This document shows, one piece after another, positions 53,580-64,000 of a DNA stretch of 64,000 nucleotides. A program made the translations under genes and the position numbers. The stretch comes from Lingula anatina (lineage: Eukaryota; Brachiopoda; Lingulata; Lingulida; Lingulidae): the NCBI RefSeq assembly GCF_001039355.2, contig NW_019775858.1, forward strand, positions 431,062 to 495,061, read 5' to 3'. How positions within the stretch are numbered: the stretch's first letter is position 1; every line of letters starts with the position of its first letter. The notes below the pieces were generated by a model. It worked only from the letters and a program-made list of their open reading frames with translations. It was not told where the DNA came from and searched no databases.

Positions 53580-56500
53580 GCTTGTCCCATCATGCCTGCT
53601 GTAACATTTATGGACACTTGTCTTCTATGTGTATATGTGTTAAGGCCTTGTTACTTTGAGAGTTACATCTAAGTGACACAGCTGTAATGGAAAGGTTTTA
53701 GAGAATGACAACAAAAGCTACAGTATAAGATGAAATTATAATTCCATCTTTCTCTTAGAGAATATTGTTGTTTTGGAACTAATCAGTGCTTGCAACTACT
53801 TGTGGCTGGGCACTTCTAATAGCCTTGTGTCATATTCCACACATTCAGTTATGAATGACGTATGAGGTTTGAAATCAAGTCCTTGAATGAGAGGAAATTA
53901 ATATCCTTCTGAGTTAGAATTACATTCTAAAACAGAGGTATTCATGAGTCCATTGGGTGAAGTGAGTGGCATGGTGGGTAATGTGAGGGTACATTGTGTG
54001 CTGAAGCCAGGTTTTATATACCACGATAATATATGTAACTGGACCTGGCATTCACAATACACAACCATCTTTTGAATGAACCATAGATGTCATCCAAGCT
54101 TGTTTTGTGGAGTGATGTATTTGAAATAGATTCCCTGCTTGAAAAGACTTGTTGTTGCTTAAAATTTCATGTTTATCCATTACCACCCAACTTGAGTTCA
54201 TTTACAGCCTGTGGTTATGATTTTTGTGATTTGTAAATTGACTTCCAATAACGCTGATTTACATGTTTGATTAACAACTTGGTTTCAGTGGGTATATAAC
54301 TACATAATTACTAATGTATGTAATTACATAATTTTCCAAGAGCAATTTTATGGCCTTCAATAAGAGGTTCTGGTTTAATATGAAAACACTGAATCTTGAC
54401 TTTAAAAAAAGTTTGTCATTCTTATCTGAACATTTTAAAATGAAACTTTTGACGTCTGATTATTCTATATTTGTGACAATCTTTGCAATGGCTAAAAACT
54501 GCTGCTAACTTGGCATAATGTTTGACTCTAATCTGAATTTTTTGCTGTAATTTCCTTTTGATGCTGGGTAGGGTAACCAAATTGATCAAAATTTATATTT
54601 TGAAGACACTTATTTGCTAATAACTTCTGATAAAGATGATAGAAAATTGATGTCAAACTGAGCTGAGCTGAGGTCAGTAGGTATTTATTTGTTATTAAAC
54701 ATATTGAAATTGGGTTGTTTGAATTTTGTAAGTTATTACTGTATATAATTGCCCTTCTTTACATCTAATTCTGAAAACAAAACTGCTGCCAAGCAGTGGG
54801 AGAGTGGTAATGTACCCTCAGTTTTGTTTGTCCTTGGTATCTTTACATGGGTCAATTAATTTTTTAGTGCACTGTAGTTCAGAAATTTAGTGCTCCACTT
54901 TATCAACAAGATAGTTTTCTTTATTCTATTTAGATAAGATTCCTTTGAAATATTTCGAAAACCATACATTAAATATAAAGTAGAAATTAAATGTCCCTCT
55001 CCAATGTCCCACCTGTTTTCAACTTTTTCAAATGAAACCTAAGTTAATGTCATTCTTTATGACTGTTTGATTAAATAAGCTTGCTGCTCAGAACATATCA
55101 ATGACGTTTGGACTTAAGTGCATTTAAAAACTTGCATGAAATCTTAAGGCAAACAATAAAACTTGACTATGTGTGTTTCATACATAAAGCAGCCACAGTA
55201 ACCAGAGACTGAGGTATTGTGTGCCCCATTTTTGCCATTTTTACTGCCTGGCTTGAGTGTAAAGACTACACATTTAACTCAGTGTCACACTTCCGTTTGA
55301 CACTTTAAATGTGGAAATTACTCTGTACTTGATGCTCTTCTTTCGAAAATATTGTCTGACTTCTTATTTGAAAGGGTTTGATTAGGGCATTTTTTGCCAA
55401 ACAAAACATTTTCTTTTCTGCATAATTTGTTAAAATAAGTATAGTGTAGAGCATTTATCAAATTCAGTGATTTTGGCACTGTTCATGACTAAATCTGTTC
55501 TATTGAACAATTCATCAAGTAAATGTTCAGATTTTCAACATTGACATCAAATATTAAAACCGGTAACCATGTAAAAATGTAGAACTATAAATGAAGATCC
55601 TATTAAGGAAACTTGGCCCTTAAAAAAACAGTCAAATGAGTGATTTGGACAAAGAATACTTGGATGGAAAATTGGAAATTGAACTACTCAGAAATCTTCA
55701 ATATTGGTGAAAATGTGGGCATTGGTCTGATAAAAAGATTGAAAACAGTCCATTCTGACACCAATCTCAACCCAATTGTGGGCTAGCTACCCAGGCTAGT
55801 CAAAAAGGCCTGACTGGACACTTCAGCAGTATTCACCTGATGTATTAGTATGGTATTCAGCTTGCTCATAACTGAGTGTCTAAATACAGTTTTCTGGGTG
55901 TCATGTCAGAGTAGACAAATTTAATCAATTATAGAGTGATTTTACAATTCGAAATTACTTTGAAATTTTGATCAGTCTCTTTTAAGACTGTTATACTGCC
56001 ATGAACTTGTATTTTATCATGGCGATTGATATCTACTTCACGAAACTTCTCATGTTCTTCCAATCTTACCCAAGTCTTGCAGCTGTGCTAATAAAAAATG
56101 TACAATACCACTTGAGACTGAGTCATCTTGCAAGGACCAACAATTTTGAAAAAAAAGTTAATCTCATCTTTTACAATGTTAAGCTTGGGCTAAAGGTTTT
56201 GACCCCAACTCATGCCTTATTTAATCGCTGAGTGTGTTTGCCTATTGGTACAACAATAGATGTAAATAAATTTCCTCCCTACAATAAGGTTTGAGAAGCT
56301 TACCTCAGCTAGCTGAGACCACTTCCGGTGTGTATAATTTTACCAGTATATTATAACCCCTCCAAGGTATAGGGGCAGAAAGGGAGCAATGAACCAATAA
56401 AAATCAACTAAAAATTAAAATAGTATTTTACATAGGTCATGTACTGGGCAAAAACCATTGTAGATGGCCTTAGAAATCTAATTCAACTACTGCTATGAAG

Positions 56501-57703
56501 CTTGTGCATAATATAATATAATATATTGCAACTGTTCATTTGGAACCATAATTGTAAACCATAATTGTAATGTCATTTAAAAAACTGAAATAGAGATAGT
56601 ATGCTTGTTTTTCCGGTATATAAGTAGTTTGAACAAACTTTGGGTGAAAGCATTGGTTTGATGCTATCAGTTGTGTACAAGGTCACTTTTTGAAGCTGAT
56701 ATGTTGTACTAGAATAAACTTTCCAAGATAAACCTAAAATCACCCTTTTTTCTGGCAAGTGAAAAGTTCAAGCATCAGTTTAGGCATACCACCCTTGGAT
56801 GTTCTTTATTGTCTTCGCGGTTAGCTAGTTTTCACCTGTTAAGCCATTCTTCAAAACAACCTATACACCATGTATTGATCATGAAGCTGTGGTAGAGAAA
56901 CAATACTGTCAGTCAGTGCTTTTACTTCTTTCAGGCTGATTTTCCCCTAGTATGCCACTTTTTGAGGACAACCAAATTGAATCATTCAGTAACATAATAT
57001 GAATCCCTTAATATTTTTGTGAAGCCCCTATTACTGGGAGGGTGTATTTTCTATTGTTTGTCTGTTTGATGTTAGTTTGTATTTTAATTGCTTGCTTTCA
57101 ATGCTCAAGTTATGATAACTTTAACTTCTTTAAAGATGTTACCTACCATTCAGCTCTTAAGAAAAAAATTGCAAAACAAAGGAGAGATTTTTAGTTTTAA
57201 TTTGGGTCTTTTTAAAATATTTAGATAACCAAACTTCTAATGCAAACATGTAATACATCAAACAATGCTAAATTGCATGGAAACCCCAGGCAGATGAAGC
57301 ATGATTTACTGAAGGAGGATGTAGCCCATGTGGATTGTGAAGTAAGGACATTATATACAAGACACAATGTATGTAGAATCTACGTGAGAAATGTCACAAA
57401 TCCTCATTTCAAAAAATATATGGCCAACATGTGGGGATATTACCTATAAAGAGTATCAAGTTATTCCAGCCTGTCCATCTTCCTTGCAGATAATATCTAG
57501 TGCACTGCTGGAGGAAAGGGAAGTGGGATCTGTTATGTTGCAAGTTTATATACTTAAAGGGATAACAGCTTTGTATGAGATTCAAAATTCCACAATAAAT
57601 GCATTGTAAACAACACAAAACTATAATAAATTGCATTTTATCACCAAAACGGCAGTTATCACATTCTGAAATCAGTGCATGCCATTGGACCATGTGAACC
57701 TTA

Positions 57704-57848
57704 GACTGGGTTCCCAAGCCTAGATCGATCCATCTGGAGTGATCTAACTCCCTAGGCGTGACAGACATTTAAACTGGTCAAGTTGACAGCAATTTAGTGA
57801 GATTCCCCAGGGAGATAGATTGATCCAAATATCTGTGGGAATGGGTCG
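57704..57848. mobile_element. MITE family A, copy 2 (145 bp, diverged)
   Basis: Left end GACTGGGTTCCCAAGCCTAG, right end TGTGGGAATGGGTCG. TTA lies on both sides (57701-57703, 57849-57851). Shares internal blocks with copy 1: ATCGATC, AACTCCCT, and GCAATTTAGTGAGATTCCCC (copy 1 GTAATCTAGTGAGACTCCCC). Confidence 0.65.
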
Positions 57849-60114
57849 TTAGATGGCTACCCTCCATAATAATCTTTTAAGGACATTGTCACCCTTGGCC
57901 TACCTTGGCCCAAAACTCCTTATTTACTGCCTTACATTATTACATACATTCTTTTGGGTAATAAATAAATCTTACACATATGTCATATTACAGATGACGT
58001 CATAATTGAGATTTTGGGGTAAAAACTAAAAAATCGGTTTCTCAAATTTCTCTTTTACCTTAGCACCCATGATCACCATTTCAAGGCCAATTTAATGACA
58101 CCATTAAGTACTCCAAAATCCTGCCAGCGATTTTTCTTAAAAGTCTTAGTTCAGATTTTATTGTTGATAATGCAAAATAGTGCCTTTGTTTAATGAAATT
58201 CTGTAATTAGGGGCTTATAACTCCATAACAAAAACATTTAAACCAAAATTACCCAAAAAGGAATTTGGAGTGTGTTTTGAATATTGTCTGTGTGCAACTG
58301 ATTTACATAGAGGCCTTAATAAAAGTGCATTCATTAAACTTGAGAACATCTTTTATGTTTCTACATGCGGCCTGATATATGTCATTGCAAAATAAACCTA
58401 CCATTACATTACATGATTTTTTATATAGTATTGCTGTCATTATTGCAGTCACTCTAGTGTTTGTTTTAGTAAAGCTTAACAGGGAAGTTGGAAGACCTTA
58501 ATGTTTTTGGTGTCTTAAAGGTAAGTTTTGTATTTGAAGAATATATGGTAATGCTACAAAAACATGAACTACTTGTTGAACAAATGTGTATATTTTGTTG
58601 TTTAATAGAATGGAAATAAAGTAAATTGATGAAAAACATAAAGCAGTTTGCTAGAAGTGAAGTTCTACAATCTAAAATATTGATGTGCATTGTCCTGTTG
58701 GCTTATTCATATATACCTAGAAAAATTAAGCCTTCCAGAAAGGTTGAGAGTGGAACTCTGTTGCTTTCATGTAGCAGGTGCAAATTGTGCATTTCAAAAA
58801 AATATTCTTAATGTAATCATTTGTAACAAGTGGCAGCCTGTTACAAAAGATGATGCTAGGAACATTTATGTCAGGGGACTCTGGTGTACTCATCAGTTAT
58901 GGATACCTATTTGGTTTTAGACTGGGTTGATATTCTTATTGTATGATTTAAAAAGAACAGATGTTTCTAATGTAAGTAAACAATATTTATTGTCAGTTTC
59001 TGTTTTTGGAAAATAAAGTTTTCTTTTGGTACCAACCAGAGAAGGGGAAATCAGTTTGGTAACATCTGGAATGAATGGGTAATGGAAAACAATGTGATGA
59101 AAAAAACATCCTTGAGGATAATGTTTAAAAAGTCAGGCCTATAAAACATTAAATTGAGGAAATGGAAGTTCCAAACTGTCAGTCCAACTTCCATCTTCTT
59201 TCCTTTGATGTAAGGTTTTTAATTCTGTTCTCAATTAAACCAGGTGGTCTCATACTCCTCATTCCCATTTGCCTAGAGTTTCTTTTAAGTGAAATAAGAA
59301 TCCTCATTTATACACTCCTTAGATTATCCAAAAATCCATTTCCAGGCCATTTCAAGTCAACTTACATGTCAGTCAGAACTGAGGAATCTAGACACGTGTA
59401 CTAGTATCAGCTCAGCTAAGTATGAGATGACAAAGTTGACATATTTTTCTCACGATTCAGTTCCAGTTGTGATGTAATGTAGAGAAGTTGTTCATTCCTT
59501 CCAAAACACAAATCTATCCGGTCTTTATTTGAACAGCATTTATACCACTTTGTTGGATGTAACCATATCTCTACACCCACCCATGAATTATTTGAATCAC
59601 AGTACAGAACAACCAAAAGTTAGAAAAGTTGCAGTGTGCTGTATTTACTTAAAAACCAATCACCTGCTACTCAAGTGTGAAATTCATTGAGTGGCTCAGC
59701 ACACTTAACTTGCTGACTGTTGACCAAGTTTGCATATTGAGACTTCAGTTTTGACTCCAGTCATGTGTGAAAGGGTGTGAATCTGTACAAGGTAACCCTC
59801 TCTGACCCTAATCTAGACTTATTGTAAGAACCCACTGTGATAAGAGTATGGAAAGGATTGCAGTTGCCGAGTATTTCTCATATTACTGTAACTTAATACA
59901 CTTTAATTATGTGTGTTGTAAACCCATGATAAATGGATCAGACACAGAGCAGCTCATCCAACTTATCTCATTTACAGTCTTTAAAATGTTGTGGAATTTT
60001 CTGCTTGAATATCACAGAGATGGATCAGTCCATTTTGATTAGATGATATTACACAAAAAGGCAGGGTTAACTTGCAGAAGATGGGGTGTTTCTGTTGTTT
60101 TATATTAGAAATAT

Positions 60115-60136
60115 CAAGAAGTTGTACAACTTCTTG
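60115..60136. repeat. Perfect 22 bp palindrome
   Basis: CAAGAAGTTGT followed directly by its reverse complement, inside the second gene's presumed intron. Confidence 0.85.
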
Positions 60137-60388
60137 GAAATATAAAGTTTTGGAAAGGACCAAGTGTTAATAAAGAGACAAAACACATTTGAAAATATTG
60201 TTTAATAAGAGCTTTGGTCATTCCCCTTTCAGAGGACAACTTAAGGCTTCAGTTTATAGGAATAAATGGTGGCAAATGTAAGAAAAAATAGATAATGAAA
60301 ATACCATTTTTATTTAAGAGAAAGAAAATTCCAGAAGAGTGAGTGATTGACTCAACAAATTTGATGCGCAGTAGGTGGATCCACCTAA

Positions 60389-60957
60389 TGCCCCTATTTC
60401 ACACAGACCACGAACCCCAGGAATTGACAAATTTCCAGATTCGTGAGGATTCATGAGATTTTGCCAATTTTCTGGTCTAATTCGACACGCTCTATGATTC
60501 AGTTACGATACAGGTGCGATAGTGTTACGAATATATTCGTGGGATTTGGCTGGAATCGCACGAAAATGGTCCAGAAATTCACTACAATTTTTTGGTATCG
60601 GGAGTTTGTGGCCAAAAATTTGAACAGCTCAAATTGTTTGCCACAAATTCCACGATTGATAAAGAATTGCAAGAACTGACTACGATTATCTAGGAATCTC
60701 TTAAGAACTTCACGAACTGATTATGATTCAACCACAAATCCTGAAATTTTCAATTCCTGGCGATTCGTGGGATTCGTGGTCTGTGTGAAATAGGGGCATC
60801 AAAGTTTTTGCCACTAATTCCTGTTGGTCAAGAAGTGCAAGAACTGACTACGAATCTCTTAAGAGCTTCACTAACTGATTACGATTCAACCACGAATCCT
60901 GAAATGTGTCAATTCCTGGTCATTCGTGGGATTCGTGGTCTGTGTGAAATAGGGGCA
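60389..60957. mobile_element. MITE family B (PIF/Harbinger-like) with duplicated right end
   Basis: Left terminus TGCCCCTATTTCACACAGAC is matched, inverted, by GTCTGTGTGAAATAGGGGCA ending at 60798 and again at 60957. TAA lies directly outside both outer ends (60386-60388, 60958-60960). About 160 bases of the right half are present twice in tandem. No coding capacity beyond chance. Confidence 0.8.
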
Positions 60958-62706
60958 TAAACTAAACTGACAGTTTCTATACAAGATACCACAGTCCTGT
61001 CACACTGAACCAGGGCATACAGTAGCAATTTTTCACCTACACTTGATGTTCATTAAAGTAGAAATGGTGATGGTTATGATATACAGTAGGTCTTATATAT
61101 ATTATTTTTCTGTTTGTTCTAGAATTTGTGAGGGGGAGGGGCAAGTGTAGGTAAAGTAGGCAAAAGTTTCCACTTTGCCAGTGTTTCCAGAAAATTCATT
61201 CCTCATCTTATCCCATTCAGATTGTAGGATGAAACAAAATTTGGAATCAAAGTTATCATCAAAATCAAGAAACTGAGAAGCTAGGACTATGAAATGTAGG
61301 GAACTTACAGTCCAAGTGCCAGATTATTTAGTAATAGAATACAGTCACCAGCTTTTCGTAGAGTACCTAAAGCAAGGTTGCTAACATTATGACGATTTCG
61401 ACACATCTTCAGTATTTCATAGTGTTTCACTATAATGTTACAGCTGTTAATGGAGTAATAACGCTTAAGATTGATAGCATAGCCTAAGTTTGAATGTTTT
61501 ATTGTTTGAGAGATCTTTGAAAGTTGGAAGAGTAGAATATGCTCGTGTTGGCTGAGTCACTGTTTGTCTTTTTACATTGACATTGGTGGCACTGTGAACC
61601 ATTAACCTCAATCATACACCTGTGTTCTTTCCTTTCTCAGCTCCAAAATGTTACCTCTTGATAGGGGTACCCTTCCTCAAACTCAAATTCCTGCATTCCC
61701 TCTCTCATGCATATACTGATATGATAGGGTGATTTTATTAGAAGACAAAAAAAGACCATGGATGCATTTGGGTGCGATTTTATTACACAAAGGTGGCACT
61801 TAGTGGGATAACATGACCCTGAAGTGTTGACCTGAAATTCTTGCTTTGTCATTATATATTTCTTTGCAGGTCTTTTTGATACATTTTTTCCTTTAGCATG
61901 GTTGAAACATAGGATGGAATTTGTTGAATTTCTTTCATGCTTACAAATATTTATTTTTCTTAGAATGAAATCAATGTGTTTGCTTGTTTTAAAAGTTTTT
62001 TTTTATTTCCCCCACAATGGTCATAATAATATATGAGAGATGCAGTCAAAATATAAAAACATGCAGTTTCTTTCCTTTTGTATGGAATGTTGTTAGTTCA
62101 TGTGGTTGGAAAGTCACCCTGGTTGATTGCTTTTTTATCATGCTATATTCTTAGAGCACAGTAGAGCATAAAAGGCTAAATTATTCTTGATTCCCTAATC
62201 ATATTAGCCAAGTTTGACAGCAAAGATTCAAGGTTGAAATCAACTCATTATTCACTTCAATTCTAGTACTTTGAACTATTTGTGTTTTAGACTCATTCAA
62301 AGACTAAGAAGTGCATGAGTGTAGTTTTTGTTGTTTAAACACCCTAAACAACATCTGTGATGCCTTCATCTCAAAATACCCTTTCTCCTCTTCACTGCAT
62401 CACGCCTTACCTGCATGCTGCAATAGTGTTTTATTATGTCATACTATGGGCCCACCAGAATTTATTACGCAGTGTGAATAGGTTAATTGTGTTTCTGAAT
62501 GAAAAGTGTTTTCTGTAAAGCAGTAGTTTTTGTATCTTTTTTCCTTCATCACTTTACGTCATGCAATGTTGTGAAGGTCATGGTTAATCTCCCAGATTGA
62601 TATTGTATCAGTCAGAAGGTTTCTCAATTAATGATATTTTATCAAGCTCATTTGATAGAAAGAACATCTGCATGCTTACCAAGTCTATGACTCCTTTCTC
62701 ACGCAG

Positions 62707-62816
62707 TCACCATCAGTCTATGTGGACGACCCAACTTTGTGAGGACTTTCGCTAAGAGCACTCGGACAGCTGAATTGCATGACTTGCTTCCTTTTGTTTC
62801 CAACTTACTCTTATAA
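62707..62816 (+). CDS. Weak candidate second exon of the second gene
   Basis: A good acceptor (TCCTTTCTCACGCAG) opens a frame in exactly the phase left by the 47402-47462 exon: TISLCGRPNFVRTFAKSTRT, then AELHDLLPFVSNLLL and TAA. It would give a 56-residue secreted peptide. No other evidence; the phase match could be chance. Confidence 0.2.
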
Positions 62817-63839
62817 TCACCAGCTTTTCTATGTCTTACTTAATGGAGGAGGATGTGTGTTAATCTGGTAAGCTGATTGCACTCAGCAAGAATCCCTGTA
62901 GGGTTGGGTCGATCCATGTAGACCCATGGTGTTTATGGGAATTAACCTAAGTATTGCATTTTTTTTAATATAAGTTTTTTGCACCCTCCAGTAAGTTGGG
63001 TTGTAAAACTAAAAGTAGGCCCTCATAATTGCTATAAAATCACAGGTTTCTTCTTTTTCTTCTTCCTCTCTGTCTCCTCCTTAACCTCTGGTTATATATC
63101 GAGAGACCCATATAAAAGGTGACCAAAACATGGGCAGTTCCCTCATTTCCTCCAAATCCTACAAACTTTCGCTTGATTTTACATGATGTCGGTACACTCA
63201 GGGCTAACTCAAATACTAGTATGTAATTTCCATTCCTCCCACCCCTTCTACGCTAAAATTTATATATTCATTCATATTTCATTCTGAGTATACTATACAT
63301 TGACTAGAGGTGCTATATCACATATAATCTAAAGGGGGGGCAGGGATGGGCGGTTGATGGGTATATGTATCATGTCAGAGAAAAAATAGGAAGTGATACC
63401 TGAAATTACATCTCTCCAGTGATGATGCTGTAATCCACCCAGACAGCTGTTCCATGGTCATGTATGTGGTGGCTAGTACATGTGTAGAAAGTATGCACCA
63501 AGTTTAATTGACCATTTCAATGGAATACCAGATGTACATGATAGCTAGTTAACAGATGAGCTCAGTAAGGAATGGTCTAGAACCAAGTTGGCAGTGCATT
63601 TTGATGTTCCCTAGAATGCATCAGTCCAGTGTGTCCAGCTTGTCTTTGTAGTGTTATTCACTGTAAGAAGATTTCAATGGGACCATGCGGCTTACAAGAT
63701 TGTGCATGTACCCTCTGGTGATTTCATGGAGTTTGCTTTTGTTTGGGAATTGTTTTTCTAAAACAAAAGAAAAGTACCTGGGCAAGTTGCTTGGATATAA
63801 AGGTCTGTTGCTACTTCCTTTGATTGGTGTAACTTATAC

Positions 63840-64000
63840 CCCGTTCACACTACAGTTGCCAAAATGCGCATTTCTATAATTCGGATTTTTCGTAAGGAAT
63901 CCGATTTGGTATTGCGTTCACACTCGCTGAGCGAATCCGAATCCCACGTTGAAAATTTCAGGTTTAACTTCCTGTTTTGAACACTCGCGCATGCGCCGCA
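63840..64000. mobile_element. Possible MITE cut by the window end
   Basis: CCGTTCACACTACAGTTGCC starts a stretch with internal inverted pieces (ATTCGGATTTTTCG, GGAATCCGATTTGG, GCGAATCCGAATCCC) and a second GCGTTCACAC. The style resembles family B but the far end is not visible. Confidence 0.35.

Larger units (their letters stand above)
47463..64000. other. Presumed long first intron of the second gene
   Basis: 16.5 kb (about 15 kb once the overlap at 48981-52017 is removed). Contains MITEs, microsatellites, a 144 bp tandem duplication, a possible antisense first exon and one weak candidate exon (62707-62816). 54000-57700 and 57850-60380 show no supportable gene; the open frames there are short and without family likeness. 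Confidence 0.55.

Noticed and set aside
62707-62816. Insulin/relaxin-like peptide
   Set aside because: Only LCGR is suggestive; the second B-chain cysteine and an A chain are missing, so it is kept only as a weak exon candidate.

Overview
This is an AT-rich, intron-rich animal nuclear window. Exons are short, with GT-AG introns that begin in strong donors and end in T-rich tracts. Style and protein content suggest an invertebrate, probably a lophotrochozoan such as a mollusc (inference; nothing in the sequence names a species). There are no operons, CRISPR arrays or rRNA genes, and I recognised no tRNA.

About two thirds of the window (344-44116, + strand) is one gene: a class III myosin (MYO3). 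It has an N-terminal Ser/Thr kinase, a myosin motor, about six IQ motifs, and a long low-complexity tail. I placed 39 coding exons by eye. Every exon join keeps the reading frame: about 1988 aa if translation ends inside exon 36, about 2111 aa if splicing continues to exons 37-39. The promoter lies upstream, because the start codon sits in an exon that begins with 5'UTR at 344. The long isoform ends with two DFRxxL motifs of the kind that binds actin in myosin light chain kinase.

A probable nested gene of unknown function (125 aa) lies antisense in the 6.2 kb intron after exon 30 (23861-24238, - strand). In two motor introns, tandem repeats have copied the exon end together with its splice donor (11731-11976 and 14098-14298).

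After about 3 kb of spacer holding a MITE and a TA microsatellite, a CpG-richer promoter-like patch (47200-47401, with a TGACGTCA site) precedes an exon coding for a signal-peptide-like start (47402-47462). The rest of the window (47463-64000) reads as the long first intron of that second gene. It holds a possible antisense first exon (49125-48984), two TAA/TTA-flanked PIF/Harbinger-like MITE families, microsatellites and a perfect 144 bp tandem duplication.

The three single N bases (30176, 33250, 50499) are contig joins. At each, sequence before the N is repeated after it (974 bp, about 2.55 kb, 1518 bp). These look like unmerged contig or haplotype overlaps, not real duplications. The second one falsely doubles MYO3 exons 33 and 34, in frame.
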